A stretch of 39,761 nucleotides of DNA from the NCBI GenBank assembly GCA_026417315.1, contig JAOADM010000006.1:1-39761 (forward strand), written 5' to 3'. The number at the start of each line of letters is the position of its first letter. Position 1 is the first letter of the stretch. The position numbers and the translations under genes are program-made. The DNA is from Limisphaera sp. GTDB lineage: Bacteria; Verrucomicrobiota; Verrucomicrobiia; Limisphaerales; Limisphaeraceae. Of the stretch, positions 9,301 through 16,954 are shown piece after piece. A model generated the notes under the pieces. That model was not told the DNA's origin and made no database searches. It saw nothing but the letters and a program-made list of their open reading frames with translations.

Positions 9301-10585
9301 CACGCACGCGGAGTTCGAACCCGGCCCGGCCCGTCAGCGGGTTCCGGGTCAGAAGCAGCCTCTCTTCGCCCAGCCGGGCCGAACCCAGCTCGACCCCCTC
9401 GGCCACATCCAGCCGCCAGAGCGTCTGACCGTTGCCCGCAATCACGTCGCGGAACGTCAGTGCGCGGCCGTCCTCGTCCAACCACCATTCCCGTTGCAGA
9501 GTCAGCCGACGGGTCGGGCCGGATCCCTGGCCGCGCATGCGTTCCACGATCCGCAGGACCCGTCGGGTATCCCATCGGTACACGGGCAGACCCCGCCACC
9601 GTTCCGGGAAACGGGTTTGGGAGGCATCCACCTGGTCCCCGCCCTCGAGTTCGACCACCCGGAATGCGGGGTTGGCCTGTAGTCCGATCAGCACGACCCC
9701 GCCCGGATGTCGGGCGTCGGAACCGAACTGCAGCTCTTCCTTTCGCCCGATCCGAAACGCATCCAGATGGACCTGCCATTGACCGGGCCGCACTTGCGCC
9801 CGAAGCCGTCCCTGTTCGTCCACCAGCACCGGGATGGGACTGCGGACCTGGGCCAGTTGCCAGCCTTCGGGCAACACCGTTCCCACCGTCTCCTCCCGCG
9901 GGCGCCCGGCCACGGACAATTGCACTTCCACACGCAGCCACTGGGGGTGACAATCTTCAAACACGCCAAACCAGTCAGCAGCCAGGAAATCCGGTTGCTG
10001 CTGTGGTTCCGCCGGTGCCGGTGGGGCTCGGAACCAGAGCCAGCCGGTGCCGTCCCAGGACGGGTGAGATACCCGCTGCCCTTCCAACGTGAGTTCGATC
10101 AGTCCGATTTCGGTCGGGACGGCCATCCGCAACGGGATCTGGCGCCAGCGAAACGACCCTTCCAAGCGCCACTGTCCGGGCGTCAGGCGTACCGTCGGCC
10201 GTTGCTGGCGAAGCACCACGGGGTGGGGTTTTCCGTTGGCCACGACTTCCTGGGGCCAGAGGCTCTCATCGCCGGGCAGCGGCACCCACGATTCCGCAAA
10301 CACCTGCACTTCGAGGGCGAACCGCGCTCCCGCGGCGGTGACCTCCAGTTGCAATCGGCCGGGCCAGATCGTGCGTCGCTGGTTTGCGTCATCCCAGCGC
10401 GGCGGAGCATTCTGGGCCTCGAGCCCGTGGAGAACCCACGGGATCCAAGGGCGGAGGGATTCGGGCACCCACGCGGGAGTTCCGGACCCGGGAGAACCTG
10501 GGGGCTCCGAGGTCGAGGCCCACGAGGAGAGGATGACCTGGCAGACCAAGAGAACCCAACCGAACCTGGCCCCGGGCTTGTTCAT
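6389..10585 (-). CDS. Large multi-pass membrane protein of unknown function with internal duplication
   Basis: A 1398-residue protein I cannot assign to a named family. The start at 10585 gives a signal-like N-terminus (residues 8-24), preferred over a 53-residue longer open frame that is Arg-rich. The layout is a beta-rich, Trp-rich soluble half (about 30-480), a cluster of hydrophobic segments (about 486-580), another near 695-713, and a hydrophobic segment at 740-760 reading like a second export signal. A second beta-rich half (about 760-1190) and about five C-terminal membrane segments (1197-1355) follow. Blocks in the two halves look alike: VRLTPGQWRLEGSFRW (about 132-147) versus VVVSPGVHHVRLEGF (848-862). 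The soluble parts should be extracytoplasmic. The gene is divergent from a TonB-dependent receptor, with a long gap between. Function unknown; a surface or envelope assembly role is only a guess. Confidence 0.8.
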   Translation of the reverse strand: MNKPGARFGWVLLVCQVILSSWASTSEPPGSPGSGTPAWVPESLRPWIPWVLHGLEAQNAPPRWDDANQRRTIWPGRLQLEVTAAGARFALEVQVFAESWVPLPGDESLWPQEVVANGKPHPVVLRQQRPTVRLTPGQWRLEGSFRWRQIPLRMAVPTEIGLIELTLEGQRVSHPSWDGTGWLWFRAPPAPAEPQQQPDFLAADWFGVFEDCHPQWLRVEVQLSVAGRPREETVGTVLPEGWQLAQVRSPIPVLVDEQGRLRAQVRPGQWQVHLDAFRIGRKEELQFGSDARHPGGVVLIGLQANPAFRVVELEGGDQVDASQTRFPERWRGLPVYRWDTRRVLRIVERMRGQGSGPTRRLTLQREWWLDEDGRALTFRDVIAGNGQTLWRLDVAEGVELGSARLGEERLLLTRNPLTGRAGFELRVREFAAECVGRQPVRGPMSATGWMVSADELSGVLHLPVGWRLLALWGPDRVQGDWLRKWTLLDLFGVLIFVLAVRQLLGWRAGALALVAAVLAYHEPGAPRLVWWVVLVLLALLRLVRTARAELALRAAQAVALLWLGIALVPFVGRQLQQALYPQLEWVPGAGPSPVTTLPAAAAVKEPEAIQPRRRAVLPSAWRKVELGAAFEAAAPDRAADAGLAANLAQDLSARIQTGPGVPEWTWRRVEFQWNGPVQPDQTVRWWLIPRWLERCLSTLRALLLLWLALVLVRASGRSAASRPLGAVAPPQASRPAAGGSAAVVFTTLLLVLGGPRPLSASEFPPLDLLNQLRERLLAAPPAFPGAAEIPFATLTLTNRHLVLESRIEAAATCAVPLPARFAQWSPLRVTLDGAPVAALRREDNSLWVVVSPGVHHVRLEGFLAEVDEWVWSFLLRPRRVAVQAPGWTLTGIDPEGVPQSQVFFQRVAAEPGARARTAQSTAYDQQPLVPAFEVLRELELGLRWKVRTRVRRLSPPVRAATVAVPILPGEQILTGGITPKEGRVEVNLGPGQAEFSWESELAPVEVLVLEARADDTWAEQWRLLAGPVWNVAFEELAPVYEEGRDLAPVWRPWPGEKTRLRVSRPEPIPGATLTVRSVDHVTDVGHRLRTTRLRLRVLSSLGQDFVLELPQGAEIESVQRDGNSLPPQRVGHRLLVPVVPGEQEIMVSWKESEPLQSRIRPSAVGLPVEAANVQQVVRLPTDRWVLGTRGPVLGPAVRFWAVLALAAVMAVILSRLKAGPLGHFGWFLLLVGLTQVPVWVAWLVVVWFAGLQLRGSWNLVEQRWWLADLFQVLLVFLTVMALAVLYMAVSAGLLGRVEMFITGNGSTTWEHRWFSPRTGPHLPLPEAWAVSLWWYRLAMLAWALWLAVSLLRWLRWGWIQFSTGGCWLWPPRRKPPATPPSPGACLASPTPPASGEQR

Positions 10586-11419
10586 GAACCCGAGACTGAC
10601 CCTCGGACCCGCTGCCGTCAAGCGACTTGCTCGGAACCGGTGGGAACGGGGGCGCCGCGTGACCCCGCTGATGCGTGGGGCACACCGAAATGCCGGAGCG
10701 GGAAGAACTCGAGAGGCCCATCTCGCGAACAGCCGCGGTTGCATTTGGTTTCCGAGCTCGAGGGCTGGTCAGAGTCCATGGGCATGCCTTGCTGCGGACG
10801 GGACCGAGGGGTCGAAGGAATGCACCAAGGGGTGACCCCGGCCCGGAAGTTGCCATGATCATGGCGGTTTCGACCTCGCTCGGCAGAGCGCGGCGCTTGG
10901 ATGGATATGGGGAGGTGGACGCCCATGGTGCAGACTTTGGAGTTGGAGAAGAGGTGCCTTCTGACCCAACCCCTCCGTGCGATCGACAGTGTCTTGGCGG
11001 CGGGGGAAAGTCGTGGACCGGGCCAACGAGTCGGGCGTCAGGCCGTGAAGGTCCCCGTTTCGGAAGGGCTTGGGGGCCGGTGCCTCCGATCCCAACCATG
11101 GCCAAGGGGGAATGGAGAAGGCACAGCGGAGGCTCAAGTGATTCGGCAGTCGCATGTCCCTTTGGACCCCGGGAGGTGGGGAGAAAGGGCAGTCGGAGCC
11201 CGATTTCGCCGGGTGCCTCCGCCCTCGTCCCAACAGTGCCTGAATAGAGAGGGGAGGTTTGGGTTAAGCAAAACTGCATGACCCATCCGGGAGGGGCTGG
11301 GTGCGGGTATTCAAGGGTTTCTTGAGGTTTTCCTAAGAAAAAGCTTGTCAAAGGGTCGCGTCCCGGCTATGAACGCGCTCAAGCTGAGACTGCAAAACCC
11401 AGAACCAGTCAACCATCCT
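10586..11419. other. Long divergent intergenic region
   Basis: These 834 bases lie between the divergent membrane-protein and TonB-receptor genes. Several short open frames cross it on both strands, but they overlap one another and show no family motif or plausible composition. I find no riboswitch core, tRNA or CRISPR repeat. The last 130 bases before the receptor are AT-richer (TTGAGGTTTTCC, AAGAAAAAGC) and are the likely promoter and leader region. Confidence 0.5.
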
Positions 11420-14119
11420 ATGACGAACAACGCATTGCAGAAGCTCAAGGGGGCTCCGCGTGTCTTGTGTGCAGCAGGCGTGCTGTGGGCCGTGGGACAG
11501 TCGGCGATCGCGCAAGAAGCGGAACAACCCGAAACCATGAGGCCGGTCATCATCACCGGGTCTTACATCCCCACCGTGGACGTCAATGCAAGTCCGTCGC
11601 CGGTGAAGGTATTGACCGCGGCCGAGATTCAGAAGATCGGGGTTGCGACGGTCAGTGATGTGCTCCAGCGCATGCCCCAGAACAACGCCGGCCAGTTCAA
11701 CGAGAGCTTCCTGGGGGGCAATTCGTTCTCGAAAGGGTCTGCTTCCGTTTCGCTGCGCGGCCTGGGCCCCAATGCCACCCTGGTGCTGCTGAACGGTCGC
11801 CGGTTGGCCAGTTATGGGTTTGCGCAGAACATCACCGATCAGTTTGTGGACCTGAACAGCATCCCGCTGGCGGCCGTGGAGCGCATCGAGATCCTCAAGG
11901 ATGGTGCTTCGGCACTCTATGGTTCCGACGCCATCGCCGGCGTGGTGAACATCATTCTGAAGAAGGAGTTCACGGGAACGGAAGTCACGGCACGGATCGG
12001 TAACGTCACCCGGGGCGACGACATGCTGGAGCAGTCGTACAGCGCGGCTTGGGGCGTGCTTACCGAAAAGGGCAGTGCGTTGGTGATTGCCGACTGGTTC
12101 AGCCGCAACGCGCTGTTCTACCGGGATCGCGATTTCTCCAGGTCTGCCAACCAGAGCGCGCGGGGCGGTGTGGATCTGCGCAGTTCCTCCGGCAATCCCG
12201 GCACCATCATCCTGACCAGTCCGTGGACCGCTCCCGACGGAACGGTGTATGGCTCCGGCCGCTATCGGGTTCCGTCCAATCCCGCTGTGCCCGGGCGCCC
12301 GACCGCCCTTGAAATCGTGGCCAATCCGGGCCTGAACCGATATGACTTCAATCCGTGGATCTCGGCGTTCCCGGACACGACGCGTTACGGCGCCTTTGCG
12401 GCGATCGACTATCAGGTGGTGGAGAGAGTCAAGGCCTTTTTGGAAGCCTCGGTGCGTCGCGTGAATTATGAAGTCAGCGCCGCGCCCACGCCGGTGTTCG
12501 GCGATCTGGATGGTTTCACGGTGGCGGCGGGCAACCCCTACAACCCGTTCGGTCAGGACGTGACGTTCCGGTACCGCATCACCGAGGCGGGCCCGCGCAT
12601 CGACGAAGGTGAAACCGATGCGATTCGCCTCCTGCCCGGTTTGAAGATCGAGCTGGGCGGAGACTGGACCGCCGAAACCGCCTTCCTGTGGAGCGAGAGC
12701 CGCACCTTGGAAATCGGCAAGAACTTCATTTCTGCGCAAGCTTTGCGCGACGCGCTCAGCTCCACCGATCCGGCCACCGCACTCAACGTGTTCGGCGCGG
12801 GCGAAGGCATCAACTCGCCGGAAGTCATCAACAGCCTGAAGGTCCGAACCTTCCGCTCCGGTACCTCCACCCTGTGGAGCCCGGACATTCGAGCCAGCGG
12901 TACGCTTCCTCTCGACTGGGGCGCCGGCCGCGTCGGCCTGGCCGTGGGCGGTGAGTACCGCCGCGAAGACGTCAAGGACCTGTCGGATCCTTTCTCCGAA
13001 GGCGGTCACATTGTCAGCTCGGGCGGGACCTCCGGTGCCGGCAGCCGCGATGCCTGGGCCGGCTACATCGAGGCCCGCATTCCGCTGCTGGGCCAGGATC
13101 TAACCTTCCCCGGGGTAAAGGAGTTCGAGGTGCAGGCAGCCGGTCGGTTTGAGCAGTATTCGGACTTTGGCAACACGGCCAACCCGAAGGTGGGGATTCG
13201 CTGGAAGCCCCTCGACCAGGTCGTGCTTCGCGGCACGTATGCGGAAAGCTTCCGCGCCCCGTCGCTGGTGGAACTCTTCCAGGGCAGGTCCACGTCCTTC
13301 GATTTCTTGAGCGATCCTGCCCGCGGAGAAAACAACCTGCAGTACCGGATCGAACGCGGTGGGAACCCCAACCTGGATGCCGAGGAGGCCCGGTCCTGGA
13401 CAGCGGGCTTTGCCGTCGAGCCCATCAAGAACCTGACCCTCTCGCTGGACTGGTTCAACATCAAGCAGACGGGCAAAATCGAGGATCTGGATCCACAGCG
13501 GATCCTGGATAACGAGGCCCTGTTCCCCGGCCGCGTGATCCGCAACCCGCCGACCGCCCAGGACATTGCCCAGGGCATCCCGGGCACGATCGTCAAGATC
13601 ATCAGCGGTTACGAGAACATCGCCGAACGCGAGGTCGAGGGCTTGGACTTCGGCATTCGGTATGTCTATCCGACCGAGTCCTGGGGAGAATTCACGCTGG
13701 ATGCCAGTGCCTCCTGGCTCTACAAATTCGACGAGATTCCGGGACCGGGAGATCCGACCATCCACTATGCAGGGTCGTATAGCGTTCCGGAGTGGCGTGG
13801 TTACGGCACTCTCTCCTGGGACTACAAGGGCTTCACCTTCAGCTTCACCGCCAACTACATTGGCGAGTACGACCAGGACAATCAGATCCGCTACAAGTAC
13901 GTGGACGATCTGTGGACGTTCGACCTGCAGGCCGGTTACTCCTTCCAGAACATGAAGTACGACCTGCTGAACAACGTCCGATTGATCGTGGGCGTGCTGA
14001 ACGTCTCCGACGAGGATCCTCCGTTCTCCGACTCGAGCAACGATGTCGCGGGATATGACACTTCGATCCACGATCCCCGCGGCCGGTTCTGGTACGTCCA
14101 GGTCTCCAAGAAGTTCTGA
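11420..14119 (+). CDS. TonB-dependent outer-membrane receptor
   Basis: An 899-residue receptor for TonB-energised uptake across the outer membrane. The start at 11420 (MTNNALQKLKG...) gives a normal signal peptide ending near AIAQ at 32; starts at 11369 or the TTG at 11345 would add 17 or 25 residues. The plug begins PVIITGSYIP and continues with LTAAEIQKIGVATVSDVLQRMP, VSLRGLGPNATLVLLNGRR, VERIEILKDGASALYGSDAIAGVVNIILK, all classic. The remainder is a 22-strand barrel region with VVLRGTYAESFRAPSLVELF and a final aromatic strand ending VSKKF. No SusD-like partner or TonB-ExbBD gene is adjacent, so the substrate is unknown. A strong terminator follows 24 bases after the stop, so it is probably monocistronic. 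Confidence 0.94.
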   Translation: MTNNALQKLKGAPRVLCAAGVLWAVGQSAIAQEAEQPETMRPVIITGSYIPTVDVNASPSPVKVLTAAEIQKIGVATVSDVLQRMPQNNAGQFNESFLGGNSFSKGSASVSLRGLGPNATLVLLNGRRLASYGFAQNITDQFVDLNSIPLAAVERIEILKDGASALYGSDAIAGVVNIILKKEFTGTEVTARIGNVTRGDDMLEQSYSAAWGVLTEKGSALVIADWFSRNALFYRDRDFSRSANQSARGGVDLRSSSGNPGTIILTSPWTAPDGTVYGSGRYRVPSNPAVPGRPTALEIVANPGLNRYDFNPWISAFPDTTRYGAFAAIDYQVVERVKAFLEASVRRVNYEVSAAPTPVFGDLDGFTVAAGNPYNPFGQDVTFRYRITEAGPRIDEGETDAIRLLPGLKIELGGDWTAETAFLWSESRTLEIGKNFISAQALRDALSSTDPATALNVFGAGEGINSPEVINSLKVRTFRSGTSTLWSPDIRASGTLPLDWGAGRVGLAVGGEYRREDVKDLSDPFSEGGHIVSSGGTSGAGSRDAWAGYIEARIPLLGQDLTFPGVKEFEVQAAGRFEQYSDFGNTANPKVGIRWKPLDQVVLRGTYAESFRAPSLVELFQGRSTSFDFLSDPARGENNLQYRIERGGNPNLDAEEARSWTAGFAVEPIKNLTLSLDWFNIKQTGKIEDLDPQRILDNEALFPGRVIRNPPTAQDIAQGIPGTIVKIISGYENIAEREVEGLDFGIRYVYPTESWGEFTLDASASWLYKFDEIPGPGDPTIHYAGSYSVPEWRGYGTLSWDYKGFTFSFTANYIGEYDQDNQIRYKYVDDLWTFDLQAGYSFQNMKYDLLNNVRLIVGVLNVSDEDPPFSDSSNDVAGYDTSIHDPRGRFWYVQVSKKF

Positions 14120-14143
14120 TCGCACCTGACTCGGGTGAGCACG

Positions 14144-14177
14144 GCCGACCCCGTCCCGTGGCGGGGTCGGCTTTTTT
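14144..14177 (+). terminator. Rho-independent terminator of the TonB-dependent receptor
   Basis: A perfect 10-bp GC-rich stem (GCCGACCCCG with CGGGGTCGGC), an 8-base loop and a run of six T form a textbook intrinsic terminator. It starts 24 bases after the receptor stop. Confidence 0.93.
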
Positions 14178-14365
14178 GTGGCGATCTGCGTTTTTGGCGC
14201 CTCCGGTGAAAAAGTCCTACAAGAGGTGCGCTGTCCCGCCAGCAAGGGAATGGGGCGAAGAGTGGTGGGGTCGCCGACGCGGCAGGATGCACGGCGGGGG
14301 CTGATCCTCCGCCGGGGCGGAAGAAGCCGGGTGCATTAGAAGGTGAGTCATGCTATGTTGGGGCC

Positions 14366-14728
14366 ATGAAAACCACCAAACCGATCCGAGGTTGGCCCTC
14401 CCCGCTGGCGTGGGCGCTCGCACTGCTCCTCGGCCTGGCAGGTGGAGCGGTGGTTTCCGCGTCGGACGCAACCCAGCCTCCGAAGCAGCCAAAGGACAAG
14501 ACCGTCCGGCAGGACAAGATGGTCCGTCAGCCCAAGCTGGTGAAAGTGACCGGTCCCAGAGAAACCAAGCGGGTCATCACCGGCTCCCACATCCCGCGTG
14601 AAGTCAAGCGCATGGGACAAACGGCCGACACTCCCTTCCCGATCCACATCTTGGACAGTCGCGACATCGAACGCAGCGGGGCCGCCACCGTGGCGGAGGC
14701 ATTGCGGCGGGTGCCGGCCGTGCGCTGA
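14366..14728 (+). CDS. Small secreted protein resembling a truncated TonB-receptor plug start
   Basis: A 120-residue product with a signal peptide (about residues 12-33) and a basic, Lys/Gln-rich stretch at 37-70. The C-terminal 50 residues match the opening of a receptor plug domain. ITGSHIP at 71-77 parallels ITGSYIP of the upstream receptor, and ILDSRDIERSGAATVAEALRRVP at 95-117 parallels its VLTAAEIQKIGVATVSDVLQRMP. It then stops where the next plug strand should begin, and no plug or barrel remnant follows in any frame before birA. It may be a truncated receptor (pseudogene) or a purposeful small periplasmic protein. The intact signal peptide and frame favour expression. It is separated from the receptor by a terminator, so it has its own promoter if it is expressed. 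Confidence 0.72.
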   Translation: MKTTKPIRGWPSPLAWALALLLGLAGGAVVSASDATQPPKQPKDKTVRQDKMVRQPKLVKVTGPRETKRVITGSHIPREVKRMGQTADTPFPIHILDSRDIERSGAATVAEALRRVPAVR

Positions 14729-14739
14729 GCGCCTCTGCT

Positions 14740-14776
14740 GCGGGCGGGTGAGCGGTGAGGGATCCGCACCGCCCGC
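14740..14776. terminator. Hairpin between convergent genes
   Basis: GCGGGCGGGTG pairs with CACCGCCCGC, leaving one bulged G and a 16-base loop. It lies between the ends of the plug-like gene (plus) and birA (minus). No T-run follows on either side, so termination is likely only by position. Confidence 0.35.
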
Positions 14777-14798
14777 GTGCGGCGGGGGGCAGAAAAGT

Positions 14799-15782
14799 CT
14801 AGCGTTCCAAGGTGACGTCGCCACCCAGGACGCGTTCCAAGTGGCCGTGTTCGGTGCGCACCAAGAGTGCGCCGGTGTCGTCCAGGGCTTCTGCCCATCC
14901 TTCGAGACGCCGGGCACCCCATACAATCGTGACGCGACGCCCCAGCGTGGTGCACTGTCGGGCCCATTCGTCGGCCACGGCACGGAACTGGCCGGCGGTA
15001 ATGCGCCGGTAGTCGTCGTCCAGAGCGCGGAGCACCGCCGCCGCCAGGGGCGGCCGGTCCAAGGGCCGTCCCAGCTCCAGCCGCAACGACGTCGCCAGCT
15101 GGCGCAGGTCGGCCGGAAAATCCTTGCGTTCCAGATTCACGTCCACGCCGATGCCCACGACGACATGGCGAATGCTGTCGGGGTCCGCACTGAGCTCTGT
15201 GAGAACACCCGCCACTTTTCGTCCCTGGCAGGTCAGGTCATTGGGCCATTTGATGGCTAGGGGCAGGCCGGTTTCGGCCTGCAAGGCACGGCACAAGGCC
15301 GTGGCCGCCATCACGGTGATTTGCGTGGCTTGATCGGGACGCAACCGGGGCCGCAGCAGGACGGAAAACCACAATCCTTTGCCCGCCGGGGAAATCCAGG
15401 AGCGACCCAACCGACCGCGTCCGTGGGTTTGTTCTTCGGCAAACACGACCACTCCTTCGGCAGCGCCGTCGCGGGCCAGCCGTTCGACCACGTCGTTGGT
15501 GGACGCCGTACGGGCGAACACCCGGATCTCCCGACCCACCACGCGCACCTGACCGGCCAGTCGCGCCAGCAGGTCATCCGCCAGCAGCCGGTCCGGGGAA
15601 TGGAGCAGCCGATAGCCGCGGTGGGGACTGGCCTCGATTTCAAAGCCGAGGCTGCGCAGCTCCTCGATATGCGCCCAGACCGCGGCGCGACTGATCCCGA
15701 GCCGCTCGGCCAGCTCCGCCCCGGAGACCCCTTCGGGCCCCGCAGCCCGCAAAGCCACCAGAATCCGCGCTTCCGTGGTCAT
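14799..15782 (-). CDS. birA: Biotin--[acetyl-CoA-carboxylase] ligase with N-terminal helix-turn-helix (BirA)
   Basis: A 327-residue bifunctional-type biotin protein ligase. It activates biotin to biotinyl-AMP and attaches it to carboxyl-carrier proteins. Residues 1-60 form a winged helix (LAERLGISRAAVWAHIEELRSLGF), so it may also repress biotin genes. The catalytic core has GRGRLGRSW (121-129), KWPNDL (178-183) and KVAGVLTE (189-196), followed by a small SH3-like C-terminal domain. The start ATG at 15782 overlaps the nadC stop by four bases (ATGA), indicating translational coupling in a nadC-birA operon. No biotin operator was recognised upstream. Confidence 0.93.
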   Translation of the reverse strand: MTTEARILVALRAAGPEGVSGAELAERLGISRAAVWAHIEELRSLGFEIEASPHRGYRLLHSPDRLLADDLLARLAGQVRVVGREIRVFARTASTNDVVERLARDGAAEGVVVFAEEQTHGRGRLGRSWISPAGKGLWFSVLLRPRLRPDQATQITVMAATALCRALQAETGLPLAIKWPNDLTCQGRKVAGVLTELSADPDSIRHVVVGIGVDVNLERKDFPADLRQLATSLRLELGRPLDRPPLAAAVLRALDDDYRRITAGQFRAVADEWARQCTTLGRRVTIVWGARRLEGWAEALDDTGALLVRTEHGHLERVLGGDVTLER

Positions 15783-16621
15783 CGCCCGACGAAATCCAGG
15801 CCAATGTCCACTGCCGGAGCCGAATGGGTCAACGCGCCCACGGAAATGTCGTCCACTCCGGTCTCGGCCACGGCGCGGACGTTGCCGAGGTGAATCCCCC
15901 CGCTGGCCTCGGTTCTTGCCCGTCCGGCCACGCGCCGGACCGCCCGCCGCAGTTCCGTCAACGACATGTTGTCCAACAGAATCCGGTCGGCCCCTGCCGC
16001 AACTGCTTGGTCGACCTGTTCCAGGGTGTCTGCCTCGACTTCGATCTCCAAGCCCGGCCAGCGCCGTCGCGCCCGGGCCACCGCCACGGCAATGGGATTG
16101 GGGCGAGCCCCGGCCAGGGCTTGCAAATGATTGTCCTTGATCAACACCATGTCGTGCAGCCCGAAGCGGTGGTTGTGCCCGCCCCCGCACACCACGGCGT
16201 ATTTTTCGAATCGTCGCCAGCCGGGCGTGGTCTTGCGTGTGTCCAGAATGCGGGCGCCGGTGCCACGCACCGCCTCGACAAACCGCGCGGTCAGCGTGGC
16301 GATGCCCGACAGGCGCTGGAGAAAATTCAGCGCCACGCGCTCGGCCCGAAGCAACGCCCGGGCCGGTCCATACACCTCCAGCAACACCGTGCCAGCCGGG
16401 ACCTTTTGCCCATCCCGCACCCGGCATTCGATCCGGACCAGCCGGCTTTGCTGCCGGAACGCCTCCCGGGCGAAGGCCAGGCCCGCCACCACCAGGGATT
16501 CCCGCGCTCGCACCACCGCCCGCGCCCGGATCGCGGGAGGGACCACTGCCAGCGAGGTGACGTCGCCCGGGCCCACGTCTTCCTCCAAGGCGGCCCGAAC
16601 GGCGCGGCGGATCTCCTCCAT
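15779..16621 (-). CDS. nadC: Nicotinate-nucleotide pyrophosphorylase (quinolinate phosphoribosyltransferase)
   Basis: A 280-residue enzyme converting quinolinate and PRPP to nicotinate mononucleotide in de novo NAD synthesis. Family blocks are in order: EEDVGPGDVTS (13-23), RAERVALNFLQRLSGIAT (92-109), DTRKTTPGWR (127-136), KYAVVCGGGHNHR (140-152), IKDNH (161-165) and near the end ASGGI and VDDISVGALTHS. The start MEEIRRAV at 16621 is the natural N-terminus; a much longer upstream open frame lacks homology. It overlaps birA by four bases, so the two genes are probably co-transcribed. nadA and nadB are not in the window. Confidence 0.95.
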   Translation of the reverse strand: MEEIRRAVRAALEEDVGPGDVTSLAVVPPAIRARAVVRARESLVVAGLAFAREAFRQQSRLVRIECRVRDGQKVPAGTVLLEVYGPARALLRAERVALNFLQRLSGIATLTARFVEAVRGTGARILDTRKTTPGWRRFEKYAVVCGGGHNHRFGLHDMVLIKDNHLQALAGARPNPIAVAVARARRRWPGLEIEVEADTLEQVDQAVAAGADRILLDNMSLTELRRAVRRVAGRARTEASGGIHLGNVRAVAETGVDDISVGALTHSAPAVDIGLDFVGR

Positions 16622-16954
16622 GTTCAACTGCTGCACGAGCGGAGAGTGTGAAAGCCAGAACCGGCCGGGCCAATGGAAAAATGGCCGGGCCGCCTGTGTC
16701 CCATTGACAACGCCACCCGTACGCCTAGGCTGGCCGCCGAAAGGCAGCCCGGGCGGCACTTCCCCTGGTTGACGGGTGGCGGCGATCCGATCGGCGCCGG
16801 CGACCGCGATCCCTGCCGGCACGCGGGCCCGGAGGCTGGTGGCATGCGGATCGCGCGCCCGCAGCGGAGGGGCCGGAAGCGGGACGGGCCCCGGGCCCAA
16901 CGCCCGGCCGTTCGCAACTCCGGGCCGTGCAAGCGCGAGAGTTGAAAACGACCT
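16622..16954. other. Divergent intergenic region nadC / DGQHR gene
   Basis: These 333 bases must hold promoters for both directions. A near-perfect hairpin at about 16663-16691 (GGCCGGGCCA versus TGGCCGGGCC, one mismatch, A-rich loop) lies in the nadC leader. A possible plus-strand promoter is listed separately. No coding sequence is recognised. Confidence 0.45.
16704..16731 (+). promoter_or_regulatory. Possible sigma-70-type promoter
   Basis: A perfect TTGACA -35 element (16704-16709) is followed after 16 bases by TAGGCT, a weak -10 matching three of six consensus bases. It would transcribe towards the DGQHR gene with a leader of about 215 bases. Weak evidence. Confidence 0.25.

Noticed and set aside
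11200..11419. Cobalamin or other riboswitch upstream of the TonB receptor
   Set aside because: I could not find the conserved core or a switch-like terminator in the leader.
11348..13009. A 553-codon minus-strand frame opposite the TonB receptor
   Set aside because: Antisense shadow of a strongly recognised receptor; no family motif.
14120..14365. Plug-like stub as a simple 3' duplication of the upstream receptor
   Set aside because: The similarity is limited to about 50 residues with many differences, and the signal peptide and linker are unrelated, so it is not a recent tandem copy.
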